64,000 nucleotides of DNA from Notamacropus eugenii (GCF_028372415.1 NC_092877.1:389372342-389436341); one strand, 5' to 3'. Positions 45,600-57,839 are shown, counted from the first letter of the stretch. Made by a program: numbers and translations. Notes: generated from the sequence alone by a model not told the origin.

Positions 45600-45760
45600 T
45601 GCTACTCAGAATCATTCAGAGTTGCCTGAATACATAAAAGTTAAGTGACTTGCCCAGAGTCACACAGCCATTATATGTCAGATAAGACTAGGTCTTCCTG
45701 GCTTTGAGACCAGCTCTCTATTCACTTACACCACCCTATCTCTGCACCAAGGGAGAAAAT
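45600..45760 (-). repeat. MIR-like SINE
   Basis: 'gttaagtgacttgcccagagtcacacag' and 'tcttcctggctttgagaccag' are the reverse complement of the MIR core and head. Confidence 0.65.
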
Positions 45761-45896
45761 CATATTGGTTATTCATCCATCAGATCCATTTGGTGTTTCT
45801 TGGTAACTATTTCTCTGGCTTTCCTTCAATGTTTCTCTAAACACTTCCTATGAACTTCAGCTTAAAAACAAAAATTGCACAGATCATCATACATAC

Positions 45897-46032
45897 CTCG
45901 AGAACGACTACATTTATGGGCTGAAAAGGGCTGACAACAAATTGATCAGAATCCCTGTCAGAATCATTTCTGTCAAATTCAGGATGCTCTGTAACACGCT
46001 CTCTCTCCACCTGCTCTCTTTCCTTCTGTTCT
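45897..46032 (-). CDS. ARL13B: ARL13 exon 6 (end of coiled coil)
   Basis: Acceptor 'TCATCTAACAG', donor 'GAG|GTATGT'. There are 1 + 135 bases. The first base completes an Arg codon begun in exon 5, and 45 codons follow: a charged coiled-coil end ('EQKEREQVERER'), an acidic Asp/Arg stretch and 'VSPFQPINVVVLE', which aligns with human PFQPIASVIIE at the exon end. The reading frame is clean. The G domain ends upstream, and this segment begins the ARL13-specific C-terminal extension. Confidence 0.88.
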
Positions 46033-46149
46033 CTGTTAGATGAAGAAGAAAAAAATCTTTTATTTAAAAGTCTTAATTTATTTTAAGTAACTTGCAAATA
46101 AGTTAATTTTTTAATTGCGAACAATTCTACATAAATATTATTTGTAACT

Positions 46150-46575
46150 GACCTCTGATCATCTTTCAGGCCTTCAAATATTCTTCTAGCCTCAACCATG
46201 TGATGGCCTCTCTCCTCTTTCCCTACTCTTGAACAGGCTGATATCCAGGCTGAAAACCCATTCCTCCTCACCTCTGCCTTTTAGAATCCCAGGTTTTCTT
46301 TGTAGCTAAGCTCAACATGTTGTGTATGAGGCATTTTCTGGTTACCCTAACTGCAAGTACTCTACTAAAATTACTTTGAGTATGACATGTGTTTACATAT
46401 GTATATGTTATGCATATGTGTATTATATGTACACAGGTTGTTTCCCTCACAAGAATGTAAGTCCCTTGACAATTTAAGGGATTGTTTGGTTTTGTCTATC
46501 TGTCCCAGCATCTACTATAGTACATAGCAAATAGCAGTTTTTTTTAACAAATGCATGTTGATGGACTAATTATTT
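46150..46575 (+). mobile_element. L2 LINE 3' fragment
   Basis: 'ctcctcacctctgccttttagaatccc' and the tail 'gtaagtcccttgacaattta ... acatagcaaatagca ... aacaaatgcatgttg' match L2 sense sequence. Confidence 0.6.
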
Positions 46576-47134
46576 TTCAACTGAAGTGTGACTTGACTGA
46601 CTTTCAACCTTATGAATGTTTTTAAAAATTACTATCTATTCCAACTGACAATAGTTCGTTTACTAATTTCCCCACCCCCCTAAAAAGTCTGCATTAGCAT
46701 TAGTATGTAAGATGCAAATAACTGTTTCCCCCCAAATCATTTATATTCTTCTCTATGACATAACTGATGTTTTACATATATAACATATATGCTTGACATA
46801 CACAGTATGATACGCTAGATAATCATTCCTTTGACCTCAATTTCCTGACTTTTTCTTGAATATATCTGTGTAAAAATAGAGAGCATGCACACCTACAGAC
46901 AGAATTTGCTTACATATTTAAAAGACAGAAAAAGAAACAGAAAAAGATGCACCATTCATGATAGCTGTGCTTTATGTGTCATGTAAATAAAATAAAGCAG
47001 CGCTTCAGGAAACAGCTATCGATGGCCTATTCATCATGTCTGTGATATACAGGAAATGATAGAAAGGGAAAGGTAATTAACATTTCCTGAAACAAAACAA
47101 GCAGAAATATAATAAAGAACATTTAAACATTTAC

Positions 47135-47285
47135 TAAGGGGCAGCTAGGTGGCACACTGATTCCTCCTGGAGTCAGGAATACCTGAACTCAAATTTGGCC
47201 CCAGACACTTAACACTGTGTGTCCTTGGGTAAATCACTTGACTCCAATTGCCATGCCTTCTCCCCTCCAAAAAAAAAATTTAATT
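47135..47285 (+). repeat. Marsupial tRNA-headed SINE (short)
   Basis: It starts 'ggggcagctaggtggcacac', continues 'ggagtcaggaatacctgaac' and 'tgtgtccttgggtaaatcac', and ends in an A-run at 47269-47277. It is a short-form SINE compared with 31380-31695. Confidence 0.85.
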
Positions 47286-48599
47286 AACCCTGGATCATAA
47301 AAAAATAATGAAACTAAGGCTCATAGCCGAAAACTTCTAATGCTTAAACACATAATGATGAAAACATGACTAATGTAACCTTTCATGCTTCACCTTAATT
47401 TGAACTCAATTTTCAAGTTATTTATTTAGCAGTCATTTAAAAAATATAAGCAAGTATATCTATGAACACAACATTAACAGCAGTATTTTGTTTTCAAAAT
47501 ATACTGGAAATGAGTTACTAGATCAATGAGAGTAAATTTTAGGAAATGAAAAGTTTCTGTATCACTCACAAATTTACACCTACATATTGTTAATTATAAA
47601 GACTCTGCTTGTTAAAAGGGGCCTTGGAACACAAGTATGATGGGGTCTGAATGCGGAAGCAGGAAAGGAAAAAATATAGGAGAGTTATAGAGAAAGTTGC
47701 CTACTAAGTGCCTGCAGTTTCTTGGAAAGAAAGAATAAAAATACTTTGAAACAATTACTAATTTTTTTCATAAAAATTGTGCATTGAAATGCTTGCTTTG
47801 TGTACAACATGAAAAAGAAGAGACTCAAGGAATCTCAGTGAAAGAACTTGTCCAAGTTTACTCCATATGTATTACTGTTGTTTTGTACTTTTAAAACAAT
47901 ACAACTTTCAAGGTTTAAAAATTGGAATACACAAAACAGCTTAATTAATGCCAAAATAATTCAAGATTTTTATGGAAACTAATATTCTCATGATTAAGGT
48001 ATTTATCAATAGTAAAATGATAAAACCTAATTTTCCCTGAAGACAGTAAGGACATTACTTCATTCCTGACTGTCTTAGGAAAAGGAAAATTAATAAATCA
48101 ATGCTCTACAAATATTTCTTCCTAAAGATCAAATCTACATGTGGCTTACGGGAAAAATGATCCCTAGAGAATATTATTAACATAGACTGTGAAAAACATG
48201 GATCTGTTTCCCCATGGTCAAAACTCGTCTTTCCTGGTTTCTGGCCAATGCCTAGGAGAATCATAACCCAGTAGCCCTACCCCTATCACAGTCTCTACCA
48301 TGCCTTTTCTGGTCCATGCAAACTACGCGCCACCTTCTTGAAAAAGGTTATTATTTAGTAAGTAAGGAGAGAACAATTGCTTCTTCCTTTCTCCTGTTGA
48401 CATCAAGAGACAGAGAGGCACAGGTTAAATGCAGGAATACTATATAAACTATGTATTCATATTTTAAATTTCAACCTATGTTTACGGTGGTACATTATTT
48501 AAAAATAAAAATACATGATTAATTTTTAACCAAGCATTTAACAACTTAAACCTTAAATGTTTTCATTCAGGCAATTTTTTTTGAAGAATGCAACTTTTT

Positions 48600-51378
48600 G
48601 AGGGGAGCTAAGATGGCAGAGTAGAAAGACACACATATGCAGGCTCTCCCCACATAGCCCATAAAACACCTATAGAGAGGGACTCAACAAATTTTGGATC
48701 AGCAGAAGTGGAGAACAACAGAGTGGAAGAAATTTCCAGCCCAAGATGACCTGAAAGGCCCATGGGAAACATCTGTTGCACCAAACGTGGAACAGAGCCC
48801 AGCCTAGCCTTGGTCACGTGCGTGCACGGCTCTGAGAGGAGGACCCCTCAGGGTGGAATCTCAAGTCACAGCAGCAGCAGTGGGTTTGCAGATCCCTCAA
48901 CACACAGTTGCCAAAGGTCAGTGATGGGGTTTTTTCAGCTGGCTAGGAAGGGAGAAGGGCCTTCCCATAGCTCTGGACTTAGGCAGTGGCCATAGAGGCC
49001 ACATGGGGCAGCGGCAGCAGTTCCTACCGCAGCCCCTACAGCAACCCACATCCATTGTTAGATTGTAAAATCCGTGGGAGCACTGAGGAGCTGATTATTA
49101 CCTCAGCACTGTATAGAGGAAACTGCTAAGATTCTGGGCACAAAAATCTCTGCCTTATCCCAAAGCAGTGCACACACTTGATTGTGCCACATTGGAGGAA
49201 CTAAGATCTTACAGATTCCCAGAGTATACCCTACTCTTGACAAAGGACCCAAAAGTCAAGTAACTGGTTGGAAAAATGCCCAAAAAAGGCAAAAAAAATA
49301 AGACTATAGAAGGTTACTTTCTTGGTGAACAGATATCTTCTCCCATCCTTTCGGATGAGGAAGATCAATGCTTACCATCAGGGAAAGACATAAAAGTCAA
49401 GGCTTCTGCATCCCAAACACCAAAAATAAATATTCAATGGTCTCAGGCCACGGAAGAGCTCAAAAAGGATTTTAAAATCAAGTAAGAGAGGTGGAGGAAA
49501 AAATGGGAAGAGAAATGAGAGAGATGCAAGAAAAGCATGAAAAGCTGGTCAACACCTTGCTAAAGGAGACCCAAAAAAATGCTGAAGAAAAGAACACCTT
49601 GAAAAATAGGCTAACTCAATTGGCAAAAGAGGTTCAAAAAGCCAATGAGGAGAAGAATGCTTTAAAAAGCAGAAGTAGCCAAATGGAAAAAGAGGTGCAA
49701 AAGCTCACTGAAGAGAATCGTTCTTTAAAAATTAGAATGGAACAGATGGAGGCTAATGACTTTATGAGAAACCAAGAAATTACAAAACAAAACCAAAAGA
49801 ATGAAAAAATGGAAGAGAATGTGAAATATCTCATTGGAAAAACAACTGACCTGGAAAATAGATCCAGGAGAGACAATTTAAAAATTATGGGACTACCTGA
49901 AAGCCATGATCAAAAAAAGCCCTATCTTTCACGAAATTTTCAAGGAAAACTGCCCTGATTTTCTAGAACCAGGGGGCAAAATAAATATTGAAAGATTCCA
50001 CCAATCACCTTCTGAAAGAGATCCAAAAAAAGAAACTTCTAGAAACATTGTGGCCAAATTCCAGAGTTCCTAGGTCAAGGAGAAAATATTGCAAGCAGCT
50101 AGAAAGAAACAATTCAAGTTTTGTGGAAATACAATCAGGATAAGACAAGATCTAGCAGCTTCTATATTAAGGGATCAAAGGGCGTGGAATAGGATATTCC
50201 AGAAGTCAAAGGAACTAGGACTAAAACCAAGAATCACCTACCCAGCAAAACTGAGTATAATACTTTAGGGGAAAAATTGGTCTTTCAATGAAATAGAGGA
50301 CTTTCAAGCGTTCTTGATGAAAAGACCAGAGCTGAAAAGAAAATTTGACTTTCAAACACAAGAATGAAGAGAAGCATGAAAAGGTAAACAGCAAAGAGAA
50401 GTCATAACGGACTTACTAAAGTTGAACTGTTTACATTCCTACATGGAAAGACAATATTTATAACTCTTGAAACTTTTTTCAGTATCTGGGTAGTTGGTGG
50501 GATTACACACACACATGCATACACACACATACAGACAGAGTGCACAGGGTGAATTGAATAGGATGGGATCATATCTTAAAAAAATGAAATTAAGGGGTGA
50601 GAGAGAAATATATTGGGAGGAGAAAGGGAGAAATGGAATGGGACAAATTATCTCTCATAAAAGAGGCAAGTAAAAGACTTTTCAGTGGAGGGAAAAAGGG
50701 GGGAGGTGAGAGAAAAAACATGAAGCTCACTCTCATCACATTCAATTAAAGGAAGGAATAAAATACACACTCATTTTGGTATGAAAACCTATCTTACAAT
50801 ACAGGAAAGTGGGGGAAAAGGGGATAAGTAGGGTAGGGGGGATGATGGAAGGGAGGGCAGTAAGAGCAGGGAGCAATTAGAAGTCAACATTCTTGGGGAG
50901 CGACAGGATCAAAAAAGAGAACAGAAGAAATAAGGAGCAGGATGGGATGGAGGGAAATATAGTTAGTGTTACACAACACAACTATTATGGAGGTCATTTG
51001 CAAAATACACAGATATGGTCTATATTGAATTGCTTGCCTTCCCAATGGGGATGGGTGGGGAGGCAGAGAGGAAGAGAAGTTGGAACTCAAAGTTTTAGGA
51101 CCAACTGCTGAGTACTGTTCTTGCATACAACCAGGAAATAAGAAATACAGGTAATGGGGTATAGAAAGTTATCTTGCCCTACAGGACAAAAGAGAAGATG
51201 GGGATAAGGGAAGGGAGGGATGTTAGAAGGGAGGGCAGATTGGTGTAGAGGTAATTAGAATGCATGGTGTTTTGGGGTGGGGGGAGGGGAGAAATGGGGA
51301 GAAAATTTGGAACTCAAAATTTTTTGAAAATGAATATTGAAAACTTAAATAAATAAATTTAAATACAAAAAAAAAAAA
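48600..51378 (+). mobile_element. HAL1 (half-L1) element, second copy
   Basis: The 5' end 'ggggagctaagatggcagagtag' is followed by a GC-richer 5' UTR (to 49275), a broken ORF1 (49276-50367), a purine-rich 3' region and an A-tail at about 51366-51378. Length and layout match the copy at 18091-20857, again with no ORF2. An AC tract at 50500-50545 occupies the same place as the TG tract of the other copy. It lies in ARL13 intron 5, antisense to the gene. Confidence 0.8.
49276..50367 (+). pseudogene. HAL1 ORF1 pseudogene
   Basis: It starts MPKKGKKNKTIEGYFLGEQ and follows the intact ORF1 at 19097-20185 closely. A one-base loss near 49476 shifts the frame before the coiled coil. A second shift occurs in the A-run at about 49912-49918 after 'ESHDQKK'. 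In-frame stops then appear near 50070 and 50265. Coiled coil, RRM and C-terminal-domain coding remain recognisable. Confidence 0.85.
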
Positions 51379-51379
51379 T

Positions 51380-52060
51380 TCAGCCAGCTCAACAAGGGAG
51401 ATTTGACTGACCCTAGAGTACAAGGGGCTTAAGTCTTTGACCTGGGATTTGGTAGTGCTGTTCTAAATAGGAGCTAGGCTCAGCAGCATACCTAATCCCC
51501 TCCCTACTAAATGAGATAATATTTGTTAAGTGTTTAGTACAGCGTCTGGCATATGGTGCTTTAATTGACGGAGTTGTCAAAGTTTCAATTGAAATTATGA
51601 CCCAGGAAATCTGTGTTTTCTTTACCGTTAACATGCCATAGCACAGTATATGTGCACAAAATATTAAGATACAGAAAAAGGCAAATTATTCAAGATAGTG
51701 TCTCGGGTTAAGGGTCTCATAACCCTAAATGTGCTCATTATGTTCCCTTTACCCTGTCACAAAGACTTAGTTAATGTTGGGGTGATTATCCTTCTTCCTC
51801 TAGGTTTTGCAGGGTATGTTAATATGCTTGTCCTTACTATAGCATTGAAGTAAATATTCATTTGTAAAAGCTTATCTGACTGTTAAGCAATAAAACTGAT
51901 CTAGAGTATGGGGGGGCTGGAGCCAGTGGCACAGAGACTGGATACCCCTAATTCCTTTAAGGAAGTTATGTCAAATTTTGATAGAAACAGGAGCTACTGA
52001 AATGTACATGAGGATCCCTGTAGGCCATATGCTGATTTAGAAAACTGCATATGAACATCA
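51380..52060. repeat. Unassigned dispersed repeat with LTR-like end
   Basis: Bases about 51560-51720 are the reverse complement of 54440-54605 ('gccatagcacagtatatgtgcacaaaatat' core). A 'gcaataaaactgatct' polyadenylation-like sequence near 51888 suggests an LTR. I cannot define its ends or name its family. Confidence 0.45.
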
Positions 52061-52546
52061 TCTATGTTCTCTTGTATTTTTACTTATTTCATTAAATTGT
52101 TCCTGATTAGATTTAAAAAAAAAAAAAAAAGAAGGCAACTTTTCTTAACCTTCCACAAAAGAAAAGTAGACAAACAGATTTTGGTCTTAACAATTCCTTT
52201 GAAAGTCCACTTTTGCTCAAAGTTGACAAGGAGGATAGATAAAATTGTAAAATTCTGAGGATGAAGGCTTCTAAGCAAAAGAAAGATGTTCTTTGTGTAA
52301 ATTTGCCTACAACATAATATTTGTATAATAATGATAACTGTATAATATTACAAGGAGTTTTACAAATATATCATCCAAACTTGCAGGTGTAAAAGATCCA
52401 CAGAAATAACAGATTCTTACCAATGAACTCTCTTCATACAGAAAGAGGAAACTGAATGGATAAAAATAACAAATATAAATTACTCCCACAATTTTAGCAC
52501 TTTAGACACGGGATGCATTTGGCCATACACTTTAGTTAGTCAGTAC

Positions 52547-52749
52547 CTTTCTCTTTGCAGCTTCTTCACTCGCTCAGCTCGTTCCATTTTCTCTATTTCC
52601 TGAAAAACGTGTTGAGCAATTGTGTCTTTTTTGACACGATCATTTAAGGCATCGAAGTCTTCTGCAATGCTACACAGCAACCACCAAAGACTTTTTTTTA
52701 TAGACTTGTCAATTTTCTTCCCAAAGCCCAAGACTGCTGAACAACGTTC
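52547..52749 (-). CDS. ARL13B: ARL13 exon 5 (G5 motif, last helix, coiled-coil start)
   Basis: Acceptor 'TTGTTTTTAG', donor 'AG|GTACTG'. There are 67 codons plus two bases. It begins '[19 protein letters not shown]', containing the CSA (G5, guanine-base) motif and the Gly-Lys-Lys-Ile-Asp segment identical to human ARL13B. The last G-domain helix ('LWWLL') and the long helix follow, entering the coiled coil ('[15 protein letters not shown]'). In ARL13B this helical region contributes to ARL3 binding and nucleotide exchange. The frame is clean and similarity to ARL13B is strong. Confidence 0.92.
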
Positions 52750-52929
52750 CTAAAAACAAGGTAAACAACTGTTTTATTAACCTTATTTAATCACAGAATA
52801 TAAGACATTCAGCCATATTAAGACAGCTGTCTCAAAATACCTGTACAAGATAACTGCACGAGTCTAAAATTAAAAAAAAGAGTTTATCTTTGCATTTAAC
52901 TTGCAAAATGTACTGCTTAGAGGCTCATG

Positions 52930-53060
52930 AATTTAGTCCCAACTGCTAATTTTGCGGATAAGAAAAATGAAAACCAGAAAGGTGAAGTGATTTGTTCATA
53001 ATCACCCAGGCAGGATTCCTGATTCTCAGTCTAGCACGTTATCCACTATATCAGGTTAAT
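52930..53060 (-). repeat. MIR-like SINE relic
   Basis: 'gaaaatgaaaaccagaaaggtgaagtgattt' and 'ctcagtctagcacgttatccac' are a diverged MIR in reverse. Confidence 0.5.
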
Positions 53061-53417
53061 CAAATGTAAGTAATATATTTTACCAACTTTAAACCACAAC
53101 GTACACATCAGCTATTATAATTATTATCATCACCACTAATCTATCTGCACATAAACAAACTGAAATACAAGAAGTCCAAAAGACTTAATGTAGTTTTAAT
53201 AACTTTAGACTATGTTGGACTATTTTTAGACTATTTTGGGACACGTTTTATTTTGACAACTTTCACATGCTATTTATAACAACAAACATTACAATGGATC
53301 AGTGATCTAGATCTTTGATTTGGGGCATGTCAATCTACTGGAATGTGGGAAAAATATTATAACTTCTACTTACATTTCTTTTTAATTTAAAAAATGAACT
53401 AAGCTTTACTGGCATGA

Positions 53418-53419
<2 letters not shown>

Positions 53420-53447
<28 letters not shown>
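53420..53447. repeat. (AC)n microsatellite
   Basis: About thirteen AC units in ARL13 intron 4. Confidence 0.9.
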
Positions 53448-53449
<2 letters not shown>

Positions 53450-53617
53450 CTACTGGCAACCTCCTGAGGGCTTTTCTTATATGTCAGTCATGTGTCACAG
53501 ACAGTATTTGGGATATCTCAGGGCAAGAGTGAAACTCTTGTGGAAACTGCCTGAAAGCCTCAATTCATTTTATAATACTTAATTACTGGATCCAATTTAT
53601 GTGATTTGCAATGCTAC

Positions 53618-53662
53618 AGATAGATAGAAAGACAGACAAATAGGTAGATAGACAGATAGAGT
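53618..53662. repeat. (GATA)n-like microsatellite
   Basis: An imperfect GATA/GACA tetranucleotide array ('gatagatagaaagacagaca ... gatagacagatagag'). Confidence 0.8.
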
Positions 53663-54092
53663 CTATTTTTAATCAATACTTTTCTACAACTGTGATTTCA
53701 TTAATACAGAGACCTTGATGAAAGGAAACTTTACTACCAGCATAGATTGGTGACTGCTCCACAACTATATTTACAATTTTGTTTCCTCTCTACATGACAG
53801 TTAGTACAAAGTATAGCATACTTATGTGGTATGGTTAAAATTTCTATACCAGTGAAAAATTAAATTAAAAAAATTATAATATTGATGTGACAGATTGCAA
53901 AAGTTAATTTAACTGAAAATAAAGATTATGGCATTTATCAACACCTAGAAGTACAGACCCAGAGAAAACATGATTTGTCAAATTACAGTGTCTACATAAT
54001 GACATTTGTCTGAAGGGACTATCATTTTTCATAAAAATAAAGTTATTCAAAAAATAATTAGGAAAGTCAGAATGAGGGATGGAGAAACTTAC

Positions 54093-54198
54093 TATCTGAC
54101 AGAGACATTTTTGCTCATTGACAAGTTTTTCGAGTGATAAACGTTCAATTAAATCTGTTTCTGCTAAAGCCTCTTCTTTGTCTTGTTTATTTGCCAAC
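54093..54198 (-). CDS. ARL13B: ARL13 exon 4 (G4 motif)
   Basis: Acceptor 'TTTGTTTTCCAG', donor 'ATA|GTAAGT'. One base completes the Val codon split with exon 3, and 35 codons follow: '[20 protein letters not shown]' and then '[15 protein letters not shown]'. NKQD is the G4 guanine-specificity motif of ARF/ARL proteins. The exon differs from human ARL13B at only a few positions, and both splice phases fit the neighbours exactly. Confidence 0.93.
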
Positions 54199-54399
54199 CT
54201 GGAAAACAAAAAGAAGAGGTGGTTTTATAAGAAGCTTCTAATCAAGTTATTCAAAAATCAAGCCATTCAAAAATATCTTAAGGTTGATAGTACTTATTAT
54301 CATTTTTCGACTCTAATAAGAGCCAGAGCTTGAATTAATCAATCAGAAGAAAAGCCTGGACCTAACAGTCTCTTTGTTCTCTGAAGTAAATTCAAATAC

Positions 54400-54880
54400 C
54401 TCTTCTTATGTCAACAAGGCCACATGGGGCTGACTTAGCATACTTTGTGAGACCCTTAACCCAGGACACTATCTTGAATAATGTGACTTTTTCTGTATCT
54501 TAATATTTTGTGCACATATACTATGCTATGGCATGTTAATGGTAAAGAAAACACAGATATGCTGGGTGGTAATTTCAATAGAAACTTTGTCAACTGTTAT
54601 TATATTCAATTAAGAAAATTCCTTTCTCATGGAATGGTTAAACATATATAGAGACCATAAATCTGAGAGACACAGACACCCTTGGATTGTCCTAAAATAG
54701 ATTTAAGCCTGACAATTATTGCACTAGTCAGTCAGAGATTTCCTTCTGGTGCCATGGCCATGTAACCTCTAGCTTTAAGGGAATATACAATATGCATTCA
54801 GCCTGTTGGCCTTTTTAAACAAATTTTCAGGTCCACAAGATATACTAAGTTTTCATCTACTAACTATGGATTTTAGAAAA
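54400..54880. repeat. Inverted partner of the repeat at 51.4-52.1 kb
   Basis: The core 'tatcttaatattttgtgcacatatactatgctatggc' pairs with 51620-51690 in reverse complement. The similarity extends through 'cccttaacccaggacactatc' on one side and 'aatttcaatagaaactttgtcaac' on the other, about 160 bases in all. Confidence 0.55.
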
Positions 54881-54884
54881 TTCT

Positions 54885-55560
54885 GGGAGAGGATTCTGGG
54901 AAAATGGCACAGCGGGTCAGAAAATTACAAGCACTCGAGATTTCCCCCTACAAAAGAGATAAAATAGTACCTTAGGCCAAACATAGTGTGGGTAAAAATA
55001 AGAATAAGGGCACAACCAGGGTCTTCTTGGACAATTTGAGATCAGAAGAAAAATCCCAGGAAGAAGTTTTGTCCCATTGAAGAGTAAATACCTTCAGGTA
55101 AGGCTCCACAATAAAACCAAGCAGCAAGCTCTGGGCTTACTTGGTTTGGGAGGCTGCCTCAGTCCAAGCCACAGAAACTTTATCCCCTGGACAATGAGAG
55201 GAGTTGGACATCTGGGCTTGGGAAGATTAAGGGAACCTCTGCTGAGAAGGAAAGCCAGATCCAGCAGTTCTGCGAAGCAAGGCTGGGGCAAGAAGGAACC
55301 AGTACAGGCCCGGTGAGTGCAGAAGCAGTGGAGCTAAAAGCCTTTGGAAGTGGGTACTCACAGGAGGTTGGAGGTTTGGTTTTGGTTCCAGGCTAGAAGA
55401 GAGATCTGAAGATTTGGGGCAAGAGGCACCATCTCCCATATGCCAGGGCTAGAGATGATTACAAAAATCAAGCTATTACCTCAAAAAATGCAGAGGCAAA
55501 CAAAGGAGAAAGAATCCAACTATAGAAAGCTTTTATGGGAACAAAGAATGACCTCTCTTA
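54885..55560 (+). mobile_element. L1-like 5' region fragment
   Basis: 'gagaggattctgggaaaatggcacagcgggtcag' resembles the start of a metatherian L1 5' UTR subfamily. GC-richer leader sequence and a Lys/Gln-rich ORF1-like start near 55440-55560 follow. There is no complete ORF. It is a 3'-truncated fragment, or one joined to the next repeat. Confidence 0.4.
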
Positions 55561-55564
55561 TCTT

Positions 55565-55800
55565 GCCAAAAACAAAACAATCTGGGAGGGAAAGACACTC
55601 AGGGTTTTTGGCCAAAACAGAAACAATTGCTATTCACATTCACTCTGAGCCAATCAGGGTCCAAACAATGACCAAGTGGGGCTTGGCTTGGACCTTTTTT
55701 TGGCGAATCCAGGAGAGCCAGAGTGAACTGGCTTTAAGGCATGGCCTTTAAGAAAGAAATCTAGCCTACAAACCCCAAGATATCTTGCTAGGTTTCAGCC
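55565..55800. repeat. Dispersed repeat shared with 29865-30185
   Basis: See 29865-30185. The 55582-55690 part is inverted relative to that copy. Confidence 0.5.
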
Positions 55801-55984
55801 ATCAAAATTTACATTTCTTTGGGCAGAGTACTAGTAGGTAAGGTTATGATACTCTATGTGGATGGAGGGAGGGGAAGGGAGGGGAACCGAAGGAAGAAAG
55901 CAAGGACCTGCATTGCCTAACTGGACCTGGCCAGTTGAGTCCTCGATGGGTAGCTTGGGACTACTCACAGGTTGTTGTTTGTCT

Positions 55985-56215
55985 TTCATTCTCAGAGAGG
56001 ATCATTACATCCAGAAAGTAATGCCATGTGAATTGCCATGATGCCATGACTTGCAAGTGAATTGGATTTAACTGAGGGAGGGCTGTGCAAGCACATAAGC
56101 CTTACCTTCTCCTCAGAAACCATCTGGGTCCAGTGGCCAGATAAACATCAGGGTGACTGGAGATGGTTGTTGTCCTTCCTCTTCAAAGAGGACCAAAATG
56201 ACCTCACCATTGTAA
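55985..56215 (-). repeat. Marsupial SINE tail
   Basis: This is the reverse complement of the 31530-31690 tail: 'gccatgacttgcaagtgaattgga', 'gagggctgtgcaagcacata', 'tctgggtccagtggccagat', 'cttcaaagaggaccaaaatg'. Confidence 0.75.
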
Positions 56216-56559
56216 AGTGAAATTTCAGTGTCTCTGACTGTGGCTGATCAGACCAATATGAGCTCAGAATGCTCTACCACAGGTTGGGCACAGATAGTCC
56301 ATATGAATATTTGGGGTGGTTATCCCAAATTTGCACATCATGCGTTTATTTCGTGCTGTCTCAATTCTGCTTTGCTCAAAGAGCAAAGCACCTTTTCTTA
56401 TGTGGGCACACCATGCTGAGTGGTCCTGTGCCAGTGTTTCCACGCTGCACAATCAAATCCAAAGTTCTTGAGAGTGTCCTTGTATTGCTTCTTCTGGCCA
56501 CCATGTGATCACCTGCCCCATGTGAGTTCTTCATAAAACAGTCTTTTTGGCAAGCATAC

Positions 56560-57360
56560 ATTTTGCATTTGAACAACTGGGGAATGAAGGAAGAGAGTTT
56601 GGAAAAGGTCTCCTGTAGGAAGTAGTCCTTGAACAACTCTGAAGGAAGCTATTGAAGTCAGGGATTCTCTGTGGTAGAAGTGATGAAAGGAGTTCACTTT
56701 ACATTCAGGGAAGTGTGTTCTTCCTTTGTTGCAGAAGAAGACCATGCCATCGGAGAAATAATGACATGACTTGCACTTGACTTTGTTTTGAATGAGGGAA
56801 GGCTGTGCAGGTTGCCAGCCTCACTTCAGTAAACAGCCTGTTCAAAGACACTTGGAAAGGAAAGGGAAATGTGTAAGCAAGAACATTAGTCTGGCTGGAC
56901 CTAAGGCTGCAAAAGTAGGTTGGACTCAGGTTGTGAAGGGCTTTTAATTGCCATTTGATTTTTATCTTAGAGATAATACAGAACCAGTGAAGTTTTCTCA
57001 ACAAGAAGTAAGATGGTCAAATCTATGCTTTGAAAATCACTTCAGCAGTTATGTGGAAGATGGATTTTAGAGGGGAGAGACTTAAAAAAAGAAGACTAAA
57101 AAGCAGGGTATTGTGAGAGGTGAGGAAGGCCTGAATTAAGGTGATGGTGATTTGAGCACAAAGGAGGGGCTGGATGTGAGAAGTGTTCTGAAGGTAGAAC
57201 CCATAAGACTTGGAATTTGGCAAAATATGTGGAATAAGGAGAGTGAAGATATAAAGATGACTTTTCAGTGGTAAACCTGGGTGACTGTAAGGGTTGTACC
57301 ATTTATCTAAAAGAAGTTCAGAAGAAAGGTGGATGTAGAAGATAATTCTCACCATCCTTC
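56560..57360 (-). mobile_element. L2-family LINE fragment (C-terminal RT region)
   Basis: The reverse complement encodes the decayed L2/CR1-type C-terminal region. Plus-strand markers are 'gaagggcttttaattgcca', 'aagatggtcaaatctatgct' and 'cctgggtgactgtaagggttg'. It is interrupted by a SINE at 56710-56830. Confidence 0.55.
56710..56830 (-). repeat. Marsupial SINE tail inserted in L2
   Basis: 'gaagaagaccatgccatcgg', 'gacatgacttgcacttgactttgttttgaatgaggg' and 'ctgtgcaggttgccagcctcacttc' are the reverse of the same SINE tail seen at 31600-31690. Confidence 0.75.
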
Positions 57361-57629
57361 TCCCACTTCCTAAAAATGAGTGCCCTCCAAGGCTCTGCCT
57401 TGGGCCACTTACTTTTCCAGGATTATTATGCTCCTCTTTATGCACTGAACATTCCAGCCAAAGCAGTCTATTCCACATTCCCTAAACACAACATCCCACC
57501 ATCTAGCTCTCTTCCTTAAGCCCCGAATACTCTGCCTCTTCTCATTTGCCTTTTAGTTTAATCGTAGCTCAGATCTAGTGACAATTCCTACAGCATGACT
57601 TTCCTAGTGACCTCTTATGTTGAGTTTGG

Positions 57630-57780
57630 TATATATTTATATTTTACTTACATGTACACATTGCCTTCCATCCCTTCTAATGTAAACTCCTAGAGGCCAG
57701 GAATTATTTTCATTTTTTTATATATCCCCAGTGTCTGGTACATAATCAGGAGCTTAAAAAATGTTAGTTGAATGACTAAG
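57630..57780 (+). repeat. L2/MIR-type 3' tail
   Basis: 'taatgtaaactcctagaggccaggaattat ... ccccagtgtctggtacataatcaggagctt ... gttgaatga' is the conserved L2 tail in sense. Confidence 0.65.
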
Positions 57781-57839
57781 AAAGGAAGAGACATGATGGC
57801 TACTGTGGTATTACTTGGTAACTAAAGAAGGGGCAATTC

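Noticed and set aside
55077-55439. Opposed 65-79 codon frames rich in Leu/Arg/Pro
   Set aside because: They occur in an L1-type 5' leader with elevated GC; no conserved protein pattern.
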